15,941 bases of DNA, taken from SIAJ01 sp036266155 (GTDB lineage: Bacteria > Planctomycetota > Planctomycetia > Gemmatales > Gemmataceae). The number at the start of each line of letters is the position of its first letter. The first letter of the stretch is position 1. Below, piece by piece: positions 14,708 to 15,941 of this stretch. The translations under genes were made by a program, and so were the position numbers. Under the pieces are notes generated by a model. That model worked only from the letters and a program-made list of their open reading frames with translations, was not told where the DNA came from and did no database searches. The stretch covers positions 1-15,941 of the forward strand of contig DATANR010000093.1 of NCBI GenBank assembly GCA_036266155.1. The letters run 5' to 3'.

Positions 14708-15667
14708 ATGGCCGAACCTGTGACTCGCTCGCTCACCCTCGATAGCCGCGACGAAGCCGTCCTCTTGTTCGGCAACCGGGATCAGAACCTCAAGCTGCTC
14801 AGGGAAGCCCTAGGCGTGCGCCTCGTGGCGCGCGGCGACACGATCCAGCTCGACGGATCCGAGGAGATCGTCGGCCAGGCCGAGCGTGCGTTCGCGCAGA
14901 TGCGTGCGGTCCTGCGCACCAACGGCCAACTCGCAAACGAGGATGTGAAGACGATTCTGGAAATCGTCCGCGCCGGTACGGAGCGGAACGGCGCGCAAAA
15001 CCTGACCGTCATGGACGGCGGCAAATACCTGCGCCCGCGCACCGACGGCCAGGGCCGCTATGTGCAAGCGTTACGGGAAAACGACGTAACCATCTGCGTC
15101 GGCCCGGCGGGGACCGGCAAGACGTTCTTGGCCGTCGGCATGGCCGTCACGCTCCTGCGGCAAGGAGCGGTCAAGAAGATCGTGCTCGTCCGCCCGGCGG
15201 TGGAAGCTGGCGAGCGGCTTGGCTTCCTGCCCGGCGATCTCGTGGCCAAGATCAATCCTTACCTCCGGCCACTGCTCGATTCCCTCAACGACCTGATCGA
15301 ATACGAGCAGGTCAAGAAGTACATGGAGAACGAGGTCATCGAAATCGTGCCGCTGGCTTACATGCGCGGTCGCACATTGAACAATGCCGTCATCATTCTG
15401 GACGAGGGCCAAAACGCGACGGTCTCTCAAATGAAGATGTTCCTGACGCGCATGGGCATGAATTCAAAAGTGATCGTGACCGGCGACCTGACACAGACGG
15501 ATCTGCCGCCGACGCTCAAGAGTGGTTTGAATGACGCGGTCCACCGCCTGCGCAACATCCCGCGGCTCGGGATTGTGCATCTCGACGAGTCGGACATCGT
15601 ACGTCATGCGCTCGTTCAGCAGATTGTCAAAGCGTACGAAGATGACGGCAGCCGACGCCGGCGATAG
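14708..15667 (+). CDS. PhoH family ATPase (YbeZ-like)
   Basis: A 319-aa cytoplasmic P-loop ATPase of the PhoH/YbeZ family, linked in other bacteria to ribosome maturation and RNA quality control with the RNase YbeY. An N-terminal region of about 115 residues (LFGNRDQNLKLLREALGV) precedes the helicase-like core: Walker A GPAGTGKT (132-139), VRPAVEAGERLGFLPGDL (161-178), Walker B VIILDEGQN (228-236) and motif VTGDLTQTDLP (257-267), followed by a basic end. The length is close to the family norm. AGGA (14695-14698) lies 9 bases before ATG 14708, although the frame is open from 14654. The family often sits next to a membrane HD-hydrolase gene and ybeY; neither follows here, where a non-coding stretch with hairpins begins instead. 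A TAAAAT at 14639 may be its -10 box. Confidence 0.93.
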   Translation: MAEPVTRSLTLDSRDEAVLLFGNRDQNLKLLREALGVRLVARGDTIQLDGSEEIVGQAERAFAQMRAVLRTNGQLANEDVKTILEIVRAGTERNGAQNLTVMDGGKYLRPRTDGQGRYVQALRENDVTICVGPAGTGKTFLAVGMAVTLLRQGAVKKIVLVRPAVEAGERLGFLPGDLVAKINPYLRPLLDSLNDLIEYEQVKKYMENEVIEIVPLAYMRGRTLNNAVIILDEGQNATVSQMKMFLTRMGMNSKVIVTGDLTQTDLPPTLKSGLNDAVHRLRNIPRLGIVHLDESDIVRHALVQQIVKAYEDDGSRRRR

Positions 15668-15793
15668 GCGTGAGGGCGCTTTGCAAGGAATCTGCCGTGC
15701 GGCCTACTGCACTCCATCGACGTGAGTTCCACAGCAACAACGTTCCCAGTTGGCGGAGCTTTCAGAGGGTTCTGGCACTAGAATTGGAATTCC

Positions 15794-15843
15794 GCGTTTT
15801 CAACCCATCTCCTTTGCGGGCATGTGGATGGGGGCGAAAACGC
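15794..15843. repeat. Composite inverted repeat (long hairpin)
   Basis: GCGTTTTC (15794-15801) pairs with GAAAACGC (15836-15843). Inside it CCCATC (15804-15809) pairs with GATGGG (15827-15832), leaving a small internal loop and a 17-base apical loop. The stretch 15668-15906 has no gene I can support. This and the next hairpin are its only clear structure. Confidence 0.55.
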
Positions 15844-15847
15844 AGGC

Positions 15848-15885
15848 AGAGATGGTCAACCCCAGTGTGTGTGTTGACCATCTCT
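15848..15885. repeat. Perfect 13-bp inverted repeat (hairpin)
   Basis: AGAGATGGTCAAC (15848-15860) and GTTGACCATCTCT (15873-15885) are perfectly complementary around a 12-base loop with a GT repeat. It begins four bases after the previous hairpin and ends 9 bases before a possible start codon. It could be a bidirectional terminator, an operator or a leader structure. No T-run follows. Confidence 0.6.
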
Positions 15886-15906
15886 CAATTCTGGATGAAA
15901 ACCATC

Positions 15907-15941
15907 ATGACGAGTGGCCCGTCTCCCGAACCGATGAAAAT
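15907..15941 (+). CDS. Possible start of a further gene, cut by the window edge
   Basis: An ATG at 15907 (or in frame at 15895) opens a frame that stays open to the window end: MTSGPSPEPMK from 15907. The peptide is too short to identify. No strong ribosome-binding site is seen; GGATG at 15893-15897 is the only candidate. The call rests mainly on position downstream of the hairpins. Confidence 0.25.
   Translation, partial: MTSGPSPEPMK

Noticed and set aside
15773..15788. Sigma54-like TGGCAC-N5-TTGGA before the terminal hairpins
   Set aside because: The -24 half is perfect, but the near-invariant GC at -12 is GG here, and two hairpins lie between it and any gene start.

Overview
The window is about 16 kb of GC-rich bacterial DNA. 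The most likely source is a planctomycete of the Gemmataceae type. This is inferred from the mix of genes: small secreted proteins of no clear family, a secreted HEAT-repeat protein, a PQQ-type beta-propeller, a STAND/WD40 protein, multi-module TIR proteins and a soluble hybrid histidine kinase, with long leaders between genes and few operons. No rRNA or tRNA gene, CRISPR array, transposase or integrase was seen.

Left arm (1-5225, all + strand): an RluA-type pseudouridine synthase, a hairpin, a small secreted protein, a second strong hairpin, a secreted HEAT-repeat protein, an unrecognised 123-aa protein, a secreted PQQ-like propeller protein, and a periplasmic adaptor (membrane fusion protein) of an RND-type pump with no pump gene next to it.

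Centre (5234-11149) is the most interesting part and looks like a defence or conflict locus. A minus-strand unit encodes a three-module TIR protein. Its stop overlaps by 4 bp (ATGA) the start of an nSTAND1 NTPase. The NTPase frame ends just after Walker B, and WD40 repeats follow in another frame, so this looks like an nSTAND1-WD40 gene with an internal deletion and frame break. Divergently transcribed is a 690-aa protein with two TIR-type modules and a C-terminal SLOG-like (LSDAT/TRPM-like) nucleotide-binding module. Both directions have near-consensus sigma70-type promoters placed back to back, and their -35 boxes form a perfect 7-bp dyad. The working idea is a shared, co-regulated system. 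The TIR modules would make an NAD-derived signal, the SLOG module could sense it, and the STAND/WD40 protein, if ever intact, would have been the trigger-sensing partner.

Right arm (11301-15941, + strand): a MaoC-type hydratase, a two-helix membrane protein with a winged-helix-like tail broken by a frame change in a run of six C, a PAS-PAS-kinase-receiver hybrid sensor kinase, a PhoH-type ATPase, and a region with two consecutive hairpins before a possible gene start at the window edge.
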